Below, in pieces: positions 32,350 through 42,158 of a stretch of DNA of 64,000 bases. Position numbers and translations under genes: made by a program. A model generated the notes under the pieces. That model worked only from the letters and a program-made list of their open reading frames with translations, was not told the DNA's origin and made no database searches. The stretch covers positions 434,001-498,000 of the forward strand of contig JADJEV010000003.1 in assembly GCA_016708905.1 (NCBI GenBank), in the 5' to 3' direction. The stretch is from Candidatus Methylophosphatis roskildensis. GTDB taxonomy: Bacteria > Pseudomonadota > Gammaproteobacteria > Burkholderiales > Rhodocyclaceae. The first letter of the stretch is position 1. The number at the start of each line of letters is the position of its first letter.

Positions 32350-35300
32350 GTGCGCCTGACCAAGTTGAAGCTCGCCGGGTTCAAGACCTTTGTCGATCCG
32401 ACGTCCGTGTACATGCCCGGCCAGCTGGTCGGCGTGGTCGGTCCGAACGGCTGCGGCAAATCGAACGTGATCGACGCGGTGCGCTGGGTGCTCGGTGAGT
32501 CGAAGGCCGGGGCGCTGCGCGGCGAATCGATGCAGGACGTGATCTTCAACGGTTCGGGCACCCGCAAGCCGGTCGGCCGCGCCAGCGTCGAGATGGTGTT
32601 CGACAACGCCCTGGGCCGGGCGGCGGGCCAGTGGACGCAGTATGCCGAGATCTCGGTCAAGCGCGTGCTCGACCGCTCCGGTGAATCCAATTACTTCATC
32701 AACAACCTCCACGTGCGCCGGCGCGACGTGATCGACCTGTTCCTCGGCACCGGCCTGGGCCCGCGCGCCTACGCGATCATCGAGCAGGGCATGATCTCGC
32801 GCATCATCGAGGCCAAGCCCGAAGACCTGCGGATGTTCCTCGAGGAGGCGGCCGGCGTCACCAAGTACAAGGATCGCCGCCGCGAGACCGAGAACCGCCT
32901 GTCGGATGCGCGCGACAACCTGTCGCGCGTCGAGGATATCCGCAACGAACTCGGCAGCCAGATCGAGCGCCTGCAGGTGCAGGCCGAGGTGGCAAGCCGC
33001 TACCGCGCATTGTTCGACGAGCTGACCGTCAAGCAGAACGTGATGTGGCTGATCAGGCGCAACGACGCCGCAGCCGAACGCGCCCGGCTCGCCGAAGCGG
33101 TGGCTGACGCGCTGACCCGGATCGAAGCCGAAACCGCGCGCCTGCGCGAGACCGAGGCGCAGCTCGAACAGGCGCGTGCCGATCACTACGCGGCGTCCGA
33201 CGCAGTGCACGCGGCGCAAAGCGAGATGTTCGCGGCCAACGCCGAAGTCGCCCGTTGCGAGAGCGACCTCGCCCACCAGCGCGAATCGCGCGCGCGCCTG
33301 GAAGCCCGCCTCGCCCAGCTCGACGGCGAAGAGAAGAACTGGCGCGAGCAGCGCGAAGCCGCGGAGCGCGACCAGACCCGCTGGGAAGAACTCGCCGAGA
33401 ACGCGCGCATCCGCGTCGCGAGCGCCAGCGCCCGCCACGACGAGGCGCAGGTGCGGCTGCCGGGGGCCGAGCAGGCCTTGCGCGATGCCGAAGCCACCGT
33501 CGAAGCGGCGCGGCGCGACCTCAACCAGGCCGAACAGCAGATTCGCGTCGAGGATGCCCACTGCCAGAGCGCGCAGCGCAGCCTCGAAGCGCTGGCCCAG
33601 CGGCGCGAACGAATCGAGGAAGATCGCGCCGCGCTGGCCGCACCCGACACCAGCGCGCTGGCGCAGCTCGAAGCGCTGATCGACGCGCTGAACGGGGCGG
33701 TCGCCGACAAGCAGGCCAGCACTGCCGACCTGCAGTACCGCCTGCCGCAGGCCCAGCAGGCGCACCGCGCCGCGCTCGAAGCCGAGCGTCTGGCGGCGAA
33801 GCAGATGACCGAGGCGCGCGCCCGCCGCGATGCGCTCCAGCAATTGCAGCAGAAGGTGCACGAATCCGGCCAGCTCGGCGAGTGGCTGCGCCGCCATGGC
33901 CTCGAATCAGCCGAGCCGCTGTGGCGCGCGGTGCGCGTCGATGCCGGTTGGGAAACCGCGCTCGAGGCCGTGCTGCGCGAACGGCTCGGCGCGCTGGCCC
34001 TGGGCGATGCACAGCGCGCGCTGCAGCTCGCCGGCGACCCGGCGCCGGCCAGCGCGGCCTTCGCGCTCGAAGGCGATTTTTCGCCGGAGTCGTTGTCCGC
34101 GCCGGGGCCTGCCGAACCGCTGCTCGAGCGCCTGCATTGCGACGATCCGAAGTGGTCGCGCGTGCTGGTCGAGTGGTTGCGCGGCATCTTCGTCGTGGAG
34201 GATCTCGGCGCCAGCATTGCGCGGCGTGGCGAGTTGCCGGCCGGTGGCCTGTTCGTCGATCGCAACGGCCACATGGTGGGCGCGCAGTCGCTGGTGTTCT
34301 ACGCGCCGGATGCGCGGACCCACGGCGTGATCGAGCGCCAGCGCGAAATCAACGAACTGTCCGGGCAACTGGAAAGCCTGCAGCGCGAGGCCGAACGCGC
34401 CCACGAGCAGTTGCAGGCGACCGATGCCGAAATCCAGAGCCTGCAGGAGCGTACCGCCGTGGTGCGGCGCGAGCTCAACGAGGCGCAGCAGACGGCGCAC
34501 GAACACCAGGTCGAAGCGCTCAAGCTGACACAGGCACGCAGCCGCTTCGACGAGCGCGTCGCGCAGATCGATCGCGATCTCGGCGAAATCTCTGCCAGTG
34601 AACAGCAGGAGGCCGCGCATCTCGAACGGGCGCAGGCCGAGGTCGCGCGTTCACGTGAACTTGCCGAGGCCCAGCGCCAGCGGCTGGAACAGGCGACGGG
34701 CGTGCAGCGCGAAGCCGACGATCGGCTGCGTGAGGCGCGCGCGCTGGAAACCCAGCTTGCGCGCGAGGCGCAGGAGGCCGGCTTCTCCGAGCGCGAATGC
34801 GCGACCAAACTCGACGATCTGGCGCGCACCCGGCAACTGGCTGCCAGCCAGCTCGAACGCATCGCGCACGAGCGCGAGGCCGATGAACTCGAACGCGCGA
34901 CCCTCGACGAGACCAGCATCGAAGTGCAACTGCAGTCGGCGCTCGATCTGCGTGGCACCCGCGACGGCCTGCTCGCTTCGCGGCGCGATGCGCTGGAAGG
35001 CGCGGCCACGGTGCTGCATGAACTCGAAGAGCAGCGTACGCGAACCGAACAATCGCTCGACCCGCTGCGCGAGGGCCTGTCGGACCTGCGGCTCAAGGAA
35101 CAGGCGGCGCAGCTCAACCAGGAGCAGTTCGCGGCGCGCCTGGTCGAGGCCCAGGTGGATGAGGCGGCAGTCGCCCTGAAGCTCGAAACCGACTTCAAGG
35201 ACGTCAAGGAACTCACGCTGACGCGCGACATCAACCGCCTGAACCGCGAGGTCAATGAACTCGGCCCGGTCAATCTGGCGGCGCTCGACGAACTCTCCTC

Positions 35301-35883
35301 ATCGGCCGAGCGCAAGGCCTACCTCGATGCGCAGTCCGAGGATCTCAACACCGCGATCGCCACGCTCGAAGATGCGATCCGCCGCATCGACCGCGAGACG
35401 CGCGAGCAGTTGCAGCAGACCTACGACACCGTCAATCGGCACTTCGGCGAATTGTTTCCGCAACTGTTCGGCGGCGGCGAGGCCAGGCTGGTGCTGACCG
35501 GCGGCGAGATACTCGATTCGGGTATCCAGGTGATGGCCCATCCGCCGGGCAAGAAGAATACCTCGATCCACCTGCTGTCGGGTGGCGAAAAGGCGCTGAC
35601 GGCGATCGCACTGGTGTTCTCGATGTTCCAGCTCAACCCGGCGCCGTTCTGCATGCTCGACGAGGTGGATGCGCCGCTCGACGACAGCAATGCCGAGCGC
35701 TTCTGCCAGTTGGTCAGGCGCATGTCGGCGAGCACCCAGTTCATCTTCATCAGCCACAACAAGATCACCATGGAAATGGCCGAGCAACTGGTCGGCGTGA
35801 CCATGCAGGAGCTGGGCTGCTCGCGGGTGGTCGAGGTGGATATCGAGGAAGCCCTGCGCATGCGCGAGGAAATTGCGGCCTGA
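32350..35883 (+). CDS. smc: Chromosome partition protein Smc
   Basis: 1177 residues from a GTG. The head ATPase is split: Walker A GPNGCGKSN at 31-39, and near the C-terminus the signature LLSGGEKALTAIALVFSM and Walker B FCMLDEVDAPLDDSN. Between them are two long Arg/Glu/Ala-rich coiled coils with a hinge around residues 500-660 (GEWLRRHGLESAEPL ... VFYAPDARTHGV). Smc condenses and aligns the chromosome with ScpAB. The intact head, hinge and length indicate a working gene. It begins a plus-strand run with zipA and ligA, 14 bases upstream of zipA. Confidence 0.97.
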   Translation: MRLTKLKLAGFKTFVDPTSVYMPGQLVGVVGPNGCGKSNVIDAVRWVLGESKAGALRGESMQDVIFNGSGTRKPVGRASVEMVFDNALGRAAGQWTQYAEISVKRVLDRSGESNYFINNLHVRRRDVIDLFLGTGLGPRAYAIIEQGMISRIIEAKPEDLRMFLEEAAGVTKYKDRRRETENRLSDARDNLSRVEDIRNELGSQIERLQVQAEVASRYRALFDELTVKQNVMWLIRRNDAAAERARLAEAVADALTRIEAETARLRETEAQLEQARADHYAASDAVHAAQSEMFAANAEVARCESDLAHQRESRARLEARLAQLDGEEKNWREQREAAERDQTRWEELAENARIRVASASARHDEAQVRLPGAEQALRDAEATVEAARRDLNQAEQQIRVEDAHCQSAQRSLEALAQRRERIEEDRAALAAPDTSALAQLEALIDALNGAVADKQASTADLQYRLPQAQQAHRAALEAERLAAKQMTEARARRDALQQLQQKVHESGQLGEWLRRHGLESAEPLWRAVRVDAGWETALEAVLRERLGALALGDAQRALQLAGDPAPASAAFALEGDFSPESLSAPGPAEPLLERLHCDDPKWSRVLVEWLRGIFVVEDLGASIARRGELPAGGLFVDRNGHMVGAQSLVFYAPDARTHGVIERQREINELSGQLESLQREAERAHEQLQATDAEIQSLQERTAVVRRELNEAQQTAHEHQVEALKLTQARSRFDERVAQIDRDLGEISASEQQEAAHLERAQAEVARSRELAEAQRQRLEQATGVQREADDRLREARALETQLAREAQEAGFSERECATKLDDLARTRQLAASQLERIAHEREADELERATLDETSIEVQLQSALDLRGTRDGLLASRRDALEGAATVLHELEEQRTRTEQSLDPLREGLSDLRLKEQAAQLNQEQFAARLVEAQVDEAAVALKLETDFKDVKELTLTRDINRLNREVNELGPVNLAALDELSSSAERKAYLDAQSEDLNTAIATLEDAIRRIDRETREQLQQTYDTVNRHFGELFPQLFGGGEARLVLTGGEILDSGIQVMAHPPGKKNTSIHLLSGGEKALTAIALVFSMFQLNPAPFCMLDEVDAPLDDSNAERFCQLVRRMSASTQFIFISHNKITMEMAEQLVGVTMQELGCSRVVEVDIEEALRMREEIAA

Positions 35884-35897
35884 GCGCCGAACCGACT

Positions 35898-37016
35898 ATG
35901 CCCATCAGCGACCTTCAGATTGCCCTCATCGCGCTCGGTGCCGCTGGCGTGGCCGGCGTGTTCGGCTACAACAAGTGGCAGGAGCGCAAGCATCGCACTC
36001 ATGCCGAGCGGGTGTTCCGCAAGGATCATCCGGACGTGCTGATCGAGCCGCCCGGCGAGCGATCGGCGCCATCGCCAGCCGAGGTCGCGCCCGCGCCCGA
36101 TCTGACGCCGGCCGAGCGCATCGAACCGGTGATCGGCGTTGCCCCGGTCGAAGAGGCGCCGCCGGTCGAGGAGGCCGACGAAGATGCTACGCTGTCCGAC
36201 ATCGATCCGCGAATCGACTGCATCGTGCGATTCGAGGCGGCGGAGCCGGTCTCCGCGAATGAGTTCTGGTCGGCGCAGCGCCACGCATTCGAACTCATCG
36301 ACAAACCGATACGCTGGTTCGCGCGCGAGCCGTCGCGCGGCGGCGCCTGGCGCGAGCTGGATGCGCACAACGCCGGGCGCTTCCAGCAGTTCTGCTGCGC
36401 GCTGCAGATTGCCGACCGGCGCGGTCCGTTGTCGGGTGGCGAGATGGTGTCGTTCTTCGAAGGTCTGCAGAAGCTTGGCGACCGCTTTCTCGCGGTGGTC
36501 GATTACCCGCAGCGCGAAACGGTGTTGAGCGATGCCAATGCGGTCGACGCCTTCTGTGCCGGCGTCGACGCACAGATCGCGGTCCATGTGGTTGCGGCGC
36601 AGGTGCCGTTTGCCGGCAGCAAGTTGTGCGGAATCGTCGAAGCGGCGGGACTGCAGTTGCGCGGCGACGGTCAGTTCCACGCCGAAGACGGCGAGGGGCG
36701 CACGCTGTTTACCGTAGGCAACCTGGAGGCCGCGCTGTTCGCTGCCGAGGAGATGGCGAACCTGCAGACGCACGGCGTCACGCTGACGGTGGACGTGCCA
36801 CGGGTTGGCGAGGGCGTACATGCGTTCGATCGGATGATCGGGCTGGCGCTGCGGCTGGCGAATTCGCTGAACGGCGAAATCGTCGACGACAATCGCGCGC
36901 AACTGAGCGAGCCGGCGCTGTTGAAGATCCGCCAGACCGTCGAGCAACTCCAGCAGCAGATGGCGCAACATGACATCGCGGCCGGCAGTGCGACCGCGCT
37001 GCGCCTGTTTGCCTGA
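35898..37016 (+). CDS. zipA: Cell division protein ZipA
   Basis: 372 residues. One N-terminal membrane segment (DLQIALIALGAAGVAGVFGY, about 5-24) is followed by a basic stretch and an acidic/proline-rich linker (about 45-105), then the C-terminal FtsZ-binding domain (about 108-372; DIDPRIDCIVRFEAAEPVSA, GRFQQFCCALQIADRRGPL, HAFDRMIGLALRLANSLNGE). ZipA anchors the FtsZ ring to the inner membrane. The order smc-zipA-ligA is common in beta- and gammaproteobacteria. Confidence 0.9.
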   Translation: MPISDLQIALIALGAAGVAGVFGYNKWQERKHRTHAERVFRKDHPDVLIEPPGERSAPSPAEVAPAPDLTPAERIEPVIGVAPVEEAPPVEEADEDATLSDIDPRIDCIVRFEAAEPVSANEFWSAQRHAFELIDKPIRWFAREPSRGGAWRELDAHNAGRFQQFCCALQIADRRGPLSGGEMVSFFEGLQKLGDRFLAVVDYPQRETVLSDANAVDAFCAGVDAQIAVHVVAAQVPFAGSKLCGIVEAAGLQLRGDGQFHAEDGEGRTLFTVGNLEAALFAAEEMANLQTHGVTLTVDVPRVGEGVHAFDRMIGLALRLANSLNGEIVDDNRAQLSEPALLKIRQTVEQLQQQMAQHDIAAGSATALRLFA

Positions 37017-37030
37017 GGCAGCCCGGGTCC

Positions 37031-39082
37031 GTGGCCGCCACGCCTGAGCAGGCCCGGCGGGCAGCGCAACTGCGCGCCGAGATCGAACGGCACAATCGCG
37101 CCTATTACGAACTCGACGCGCCGACCATCCCGGATGCCGAGTACGACCGGCTGTTCCGCGAACTGCAGGCGCTCGAGCATGAGCATCCAGAACTGCTGGC
37201 GCCCGACTCGCCGACCCGGCGTGTTGGCGGCGCGCCGCTGGCCCACTTCAAGCCGGTGCGCCATCTCGTGCCGATGCTGTCGATCCGCACCGAGACCGAC
37301 ACCGAGGACAGCGGCGCGTTCAATTTCGATGCCCGGGTGCGACGCGAACTCGGGCTGGGCGACGGCGATCCACCGGTCGAGTATGCCGCGGAACTCAAGT
37401 TCGATGGCCTGGCGATCAGTCTGCGTTACGAGAACGGCATACTGGTTCGGGGCGCTACCCGCGGCGATGGCGAGACCGGCGAGGATGTCACCCAGAACGT
37501 GCGTACCGTGCGCGCGATTCCGCTGCGCCTGCTCGGAGACGCGCCGGCGCTGCTCGAAGTACGTGGCGAGATCCATATGCGGCGCGACGATTTCGAGGCT
37601 TTCAACGCGAGGGCGCTGGCGGCAGGCGAAAAGACGCTGGTCAATCCGCGCAATGGCGCTGCCGGCAGCATCCGCCAACTCGACCCGGCAGTGACGCGCA
37701 AGCGGCCGCTGTCCTTCTTCGCCTACGGCATCGGTGAAGTCGATGGCTGGACCCTGCCGCCGACGCATAGCGCGCTGCTCGACGCGCTGGTCGATCGTGG
37801 TCTGCCGGTGTGCGTGGAACGCATGGTAGGGCAGGGCGCCGCGGCGCTGGCGGCGTTTCACCGCAAGGTCGCCGACAAGCGGATGTCGCTGCCATTCGAC
37901 ATCGACGGCGTGGTCTACAAGGTGAACAGCCTTGCGCTGCAGGCGCGGCTGGGTTTCGTCTCGCGCGAGCCGCGCTGGGCGGTTGCCCACAAATACCCGG
38001 CGCAGGAAGCGCTGACCCAACTGATCGAGATCGAGATCCAGGTCGGACGCACCGGTGCGTTGACGCCGGTGGCGCGGCTCGCGCCGGTGTTTGTCGGCGG
38101 CGTGACGGTGACCAATGCCACTTTGCACAACGAGGACGAGATTCGCCGCAAGGATCTGCGAATCGGGGATAGCGTGATCGTGCGGCGCGCCGGCGACGTG
38201 ATTCCCGAGGTGGTCGGCGCGGTGGCGGATCGGCGCACCGGGAGCGAGCGTGAATTCGTCATGCCGTCCCGCTGCCCGGTCTGCGGATCGCATGCCGTGC
38301 GCGCCGCGGACGAGGCGGTCACGCGGTGCTCGGGCGGGCTGTTCTGCCCGGCGCAGCGCAAGCAGGCGCTGCTTCACTTTGCCTCGCGCCGGGCGATGGA
38401 TGTCGAGGGCCTCGGCGACAAACTGGTCGATCAACTGGTCGACAATGCGGTGGTCGGCACGCCGGCCGACCTGTACAAGCTCGGTGTTCTGGCGCTGGCA
38501 ACGCTGGAACGCATGGCGGAGAAGTCCGCATCCAATCTGATTGGGGCGATCGAGGCGAGCAAGCACAGCACGCTGGCGCGCTTCGTATACGCTTTGGGTA
38601 TTCGCAATGTCGGCGAGAAGACCGCCAGGGATCTGGCGCGGCACTTCGGCAGTCTCGACCGGCTGATGTCGGCCGACCCGGCGCGCCTGCGGCAGGTTCC
38701 CGACGTCGGACCCATCGTGGCGTCTTCGATAGCGCAGTTTTTCGCCGAACCGCATAATCGCGAAGTCATCGAACAGTTGCGCGCCGCCGGTGTGCAATGG
38801 GAAGAAGGCGCAGCGGAGGCCGGCGTGAGCGGCCGCCTCGCCGGCCGGCGTTTCGTGCTGACCGGCACCTTGCCGACGCTGTCGCGCGATGCGGCCGGCG
38901 CGCTGATCGAGGCGGCCGGCGGCATGGTCAGCGGTTCGGTCTCGAAGAAGACGGACTACGTGGTGGCCGGCAGCGAAGCGGGCTCCAAGCTGGAAAAGGC
39001 GCAGCAACTGGGCATCAGGATTGTCGACGAGGCGGGACTGATGGCCTTGCTCGATAGGGACGACTCTGGGGAATCATCTTGA
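37031..39082 (+). CDS. ligA: NAD-dependent DNA ligase
   Basis: 683 residues from a GTG, 14 bases after zipA. Active-site Lys123 lies in AELKFDGLAIS. The four-Cys zinc finger (CPVCGSH ... RCSGGLFCPAQ) is at about 415-440, the helix-hairpin-helix region follows, and a BRCT domain (GRRFVLTGTLPTLSRDAA ... KKTDYVVAG) closes the protein. It seals nicks using NAD as adenylate donor. Its stop overlaps the galU start as TTGA. Confidence 0.98.
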   Translation: MAATPEQARRAAQLRAEIERHNRAYYELDAPTIPDAEYDRLFRELQALEHEHPELLAPDSPTRRVGGAPLAHFKPVRHLVPMLSIRTETDTEDSGAFNFDARVRRELGLGDGDPPVEYAAELKFDGLAISLRYENGILVRGATRGDGETGEDVTQNVRTVRAIPLRLLGDAPALLEVRGEIHMRRDDFEAFNARALAAGEKTLVNPRNGAAGSIRQLDPAVTRKRPLSFFAYGIGEVDGWTLPPTHSALLDALVDRGLPVCVERMVGQGAAALAAFHRKVADKRMSLPFDIDGVVYKVNSLALQARLGFVSREPRWAVAHKYPAQEALTQLIEIEIQVGRTGALTPVARLAPVFVGGVTVTNATLHNEDEIRRKDLRIGDSVIVRRAGDVIPEVVGAVADRRTGSEREFVMPSRCPVCGSHAVRAADEAVTRCSGGLFCPAQRKQALLHFASRRAMDVEGLGDKLVDQLVDNAVVGTPADLYKLGVLALATLERMAEKSASNLIGAIEASKHSTLARFVYALGIRNVGEKTARDLARHFGSLDRLMSADPARLRQVPDVGPIVASSIAQFFAEPHNREVIEQLRAAGVQWEEGAAEAGVSGRLAGRRFVLTGTLPTLSRDAAGALIEAAGGMVSGSVSKKTDYVVAGSEAGSKLEKAQQLGIRIVDEAGLMALLDRDDSGESS

Positions 39083-39957
39083 AGAAAATTCGCAAGGCGG
39101 TATTTCCGGTTGCCGGTTTGGGCAGCCGATTTTTGCCGGCCACCAAGGCCAATCCCAAGGAAATGCTGCCGGTGGTCGACAAGCCGCTGATCCAGTATGC
39201 GGTGGAAGAAGCGGTGGCCGCCGGCGCAACCGACATGATCTTCATCATCGGCCGCACCAAGCGCTCGATCGAAGACCATTTCGACAAAGCCTACGAACTT
39301 GAGCACGAGCTCGACATGAAGGACAAACACGATCTGCTCAAGCTGTGCGAGACCGTGCCCAAGCATGTAAATTGCATCTACATCCGGCAGGCCGAGCCGC
39401 TCGGTCTCGGCCACGCGGTACTGTGTGCCGAACCGGTCGTCAACGACGAGCCGTTCGCCGTGCTGCTGGCGGATGATCTGATCGATGCCGATCCGCCGGT
39501 GCTCAAGCAAATGGTGGATGTGTACAACTACAACCGCTGCTCGGTGCTCGGCACCATGAACGTGCCGCGCGAACGGACCCGCGAGTACGGCATCGTCATC
39601 ACCGAAGGGCAGGAGGGGCGGATCCAGCGGATGCGCGGGATCGTCGAGAAGCCCGCCCCCGACCAGGCGCCGACGACCCAGGCGGTGGTCGGGCGCTATG
39701 TGCTGACGCCGCAGATCTTCGAGCACCTGCACAATGTGCAGCCGGGTGCCGGCGGGGAGATCCAGCTCACCGACGCCATCGGCGCGCTGCTGCGCCAGGA
39801 GGCGGTGCTCGCCTATCAGTTCGAGGGCGTCCGCTACGATTGCGGCTCGAAGATCGGTTACATGATGGCGCAGGTCGCGTTGGGCCAGAAGCACCCCGAG
39901 ATCGGCGCCGAATTCGCCGAATACCTGAAGCAGGTGTGCGAGAAAGCGGGCGCCTGA
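39079..39957 (+). CDS. galU: UTP-glucose-1-phosphate uridylyltransferase
   Basis: 292 residues from a TTG at 39079 that overlaps the ligA stop; GGGGA lies 6 bases upstream, so this unusual start is plausible. Motifs: FPVAGLGSRFLPATKANPKEMLP at the N-terminus, IIGRTKRSIEDHFD, EPLGLGHAVLCAEP and the substrate loop VLLADDLID. It makes UDP-glucose for cell-surface polysaccharides and so may feed the glycan operon at the left of the window. Confidence 0.96.
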   Translation: MKKIRKAVFPVAGLGSRFLPATKANPKEMLPVVDKPLIQYAVEEAVAAGATDMIFIIGRTKRSIEDHFDKAYELEHELDMKDKHDLLKLCETVPKHVNCIYIRQAEPLGLGHAVLCAEPVVNDEPFAVLLADDLIDADPPVLKQMVDVYNYNRCSVLGTMNVPRERTREYGIVITEGQEGRIQRMRGIVEKPAPDQAPTTQAVVGRYVLTPQIFEHLHNVQPGAGGEIQLTDAIGALLRQEAVLAYQFEGVRYDCGSKIGYMMAQVALGQKHPEIGAEFAEYLKQVCEKAGA

Positions 39958-39962
39958 AGTCC

Positions 39963-40514
39963 ATGTTGTCACCCGGCGAAGCACGGCGCATCCTCGACTC
40001 GGCAGACCTGATCTGTGCTGCCGACGAGGTCGCCGCGGCAGTCCGGCGCATGGCGGCCGACATCTCGGCGGTGCTCGCCGAAGCGAACCCGCTGGTTCTC
40101 TCCGTCATGGGCGGGGCCGTGGTATTCACCGGCAACCTGCTGCCGCAACTCGCGTTTCCGCTCGATTTCGACTACATCCACGTCACCCGCTATGGCGACG
40201 AAACCAGCGGCGGCGAACTGCGCTGGATCGCCGCGCCGCACGAAGCCATGGCCGGACGGACGGTGCTGGTGCTCGACGACATACTCGACGAGGGCATCAC
40301 CCTGGCGGCGATCCGCACACGCATGCTCGACTCTGGGGCTGCCGCCTGCTACACGGCGGTGTTCGCCGACAAGGACATCGGCAAGCCCAAGCCGATCGAG
40401 GCCGATTTCGTCGGCCTCAGGCTGCCCAACCGCTACGTGTTCGGCTTCGGCATGGACGTGCACGGCGCCTGGCGCAACCTGCCGGCGATCTACGCGCTAC
40501 GCGGTGAGGGCTAA
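39963..40514 (+). CDS. hpt: Hypoxanthine-guanine phosphoribosyltransferase
   Basis: 183 residues from the ATG at 39963, 5 bases after galU; a longer frame overlaps galU antisense-like sequence and is rejected. The PRPP-binding motif VLVLDDILDEGITLAAI and the MGGAVVFTGNLLPQL loop identify the family. It makes IMP/GMP from free purine bases. The methylthioinosine phosphorylase at 49407 would supply hypoxanthine to it. A CCGGTTC/GAACCGG hairpin at 40537-40552 after the stop may end the transcript, although no T-run follows. Confidence 0.92.
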   Translation: MLSPGEARRILDSADLICAADEVAAAVRRMAADISAVLAEANPLVLSVMGGAVVFTGNLLPQLAFPLDFDYIHVTRYGDETSGGELRWIAAPHEAMAGRTVLVLDDILDEGITLAAIRTRMLDSGAAACYTAVFADKDIGKPKPIEADFVGLRLPNRYVFGFGMDVHGAWRNLPAIYALRGEG

Positions 40515-40599
40515 ATCGAATGCTCAGCCACCGACGCCGGTTCAAGAACCGGGTGGCCCTTAGCCTGGCCCCTCACTTCTAGCCAAGTTCCTTTCTATT

Positions 40600-42158
40600 G
40601 GGTGTAACTCTCATACTGATGCCCGGCGAGTCGGAAGCGGCACGACGTTTTCGGGGAAGTGAATCTCGCGCCGGTATTGAGCCGAGACGAGCTGCCACGC
40701 GGCATCGAAGCGCTCGCTCTGCGCCAGCGCACGGAAGGTGAGGATCGCCTGCCCGCCGTCGATGCTCCAGCGTTGCCCCGAGCGTTTCATGCGCTGGGTC
40801 ACCAGCGTCTTGCAGGCCGCCTCCACCACGCCCGAGCCGATCGGCAGATTCTCGGCACGCAGTCGCGCATAGTCCATGCGTGCGCGGTTGCGCCGGAAGT
40901 ACGTGAGTTCCTGCTTGAGCGCCTTGCAACGGCGCTTGCGGCTGTGATGGTAGGCGAGCGTGCGGATCACCCTGCCCACGCCGTCCTCGGCCTTGAGCAG
41001 CAGATGGCGGTATTCCTTGAAGCGGGCCTGCGCCTTAGGGGACGTTTCACCATAGACATGACCGAAGGCCCGCCGCAGATGTTCCGCGGCGTGGTAGAAG
41101 TCCACCACTTCCTCGCCTGGGGGCAGTTCCTTGGCGAGGAACTCCCAGTTGTCGCGCGCCCCATCGGCCACCTTGACCAGTCGTAGTTGCGGTTGGTTCT
41201 GGAGCGCATGTTCGACTTCGGCCACCAGTTGGCGCTTGAGTGTGCACTTCTTCGGCTCGGGCATGCGCGCATGACGCACCGTGCGCAGCCGCTCGCCGGC
41301 CCCGTCATAGTGGCTCAGCGTGCCGCAGCCCACTTCGCGAAATCCCGCTGGCCCCTTGGTGGGCTTGCCCTGCTGTCGGCTTTGTTCGCGTTTGTCCTCG
41401 CGCTGCCCGTCTTTCATCGGCGCCATCACCCCGTCCAGCGAGACCGCAAGCACGGCGGCCTGGGCGAGGGGCGGCGCCTGCTCGCGCAACTGGCTCTCCC
41501 ACTGCATACGATGTTGTTCCCACTTCGCGTCAATCGCCTTGGGCAGTCGGTCCAGGCTGCTGCGTGAGGGGTGCATGCCGCCCAACTCGCCAAACAACTG
41601 CTCGCCTTCGGCCGGCGTCAGATGGGTGACCACCCACAAGCCCATCCGCGCGGCCAGCGGGGTGAAGAACCCCTCGACGATCCCAGCACGCAACTCCAGC
41701 GGGCATTCGCTCTGCCCGTTGGTGCCCGCCGCACGGTAACGGTGGCGCAGCACCTTCACCGGTCCGGCCGCCGTCATGTATTCGCCGTAGCCGCTGACCA
41801 CCCGTCGGTAGAGCACCCCCTCGATCCTCAGCACCGGGAGCGTCACGTCCAGCCGCGCCAGCTCTTCGCCGACAAACTCGCGCTCGGCTTCGGCAAAGCG
41901 CCGGCGCACTTCGCGCTCGAACGCTTCGAACCCTTCTCCATGGTCACTTGCGCAGCGCCTGCGCCCCTCGATAAAACACAATAGGCTCTCCAGCGCCTTG
42001 CCGCCGACACGCGCCTTTTCCTTGAGCGCGCCAACTTTCGCTACACTTTCCATGGGCCAGCCTCCGGTGCTTGTTTCTCGCAAATCCAACCGCCTTCTAT
42101 CACGAGGTTGGCCCACCCCCACCCATGCCAGACCAATTTCGTCTGGACACACGTGGCG
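40600..42158 (-). mobile_element. ISKra4-family insertion sequence (ends approximate)
   Basis: A single transposase gene fills it. The left end is placed at GGGTGTAACTCTCATAC next to the transposase stop, the right end near GTGTGTCCAGACGAAATTGG where the DUF4338 coding sense breaks off. I could not confirm matching terminal repeats or a target duplication, so the ends may be off by tens of bases. The hpt side shows no trace of the lost DUF4338 3' part, so a deletion may have accompanied the insertion. Confidence 0.6.
40611..42053 (-). CDS. ISKra4-family transposase
   Basis: 480 residues from the ATG at 42053; the open frame reaches 42152 but the family begins at MESVAKVG. Seen: VLAVSLDGVMAPMKDGQRE with the first catalytic Asp, EVVDFYHAAEHLRRAFG with the second, and LPIGSGVVEAACKTLVTQRMKRSGQRWS near the end with the Glu. 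The protein appears full length and free of frameshifts, so the element could be active. Confidence 0.88.
   Translation of the reverse strand: MESVAKVGALKEKARVGGKALESLLCFIEGRRRCASDHGEGFEAFEREVRRRFAEAEREFVGEELARLDVTLPVLRIEGVLYRRVVSGYGEYMTAAGPVKVLRHRYRAAGTNGQSECPLELRAGIVEGFFTPLAARMGLWVVTHLTPAEGEQLFGELGGMHPSRSSLDRLPKAIDAKWEQHRMQWESQLREQAPPLAQAAVLAVSLDGVMAPMKDGQREDKREQSRQQGKPTKGPAGFREVGCGTLSHYDGAGERLRTVRHARMPEPKKCTLKRQLVAEVEHALQNQPQLRLVKVADGARDNWEFLAKELPPGEEVVDFYHAAEHLRRAFGHVYGETSPKAQARFKEYRHLLLKAEDGVGRVIRTLAYHHSRKRRCKALKQELTYFRRNRARMDYARLRAENLPIGSGVVEAACKTLVTQRMKRSGQRWSIDGGQAILTFRALAQSERFDAAWQLVSAQYRREIHFPENVVPLPTRRASV

Noticed and set aside
32254..33897. 547-codon minus-strand frame opposite the smc 5' half
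   Set aside because: Low-complexity Ala/Leu/Arg translation caused by the coiled-coil codon pattern of smc; no motif.
36671..39007. 778-codon minus-strand frame opposite zipA/ligA
   Set aside because: Shadow of ligA, which has all ligase motifs in the plus strand.
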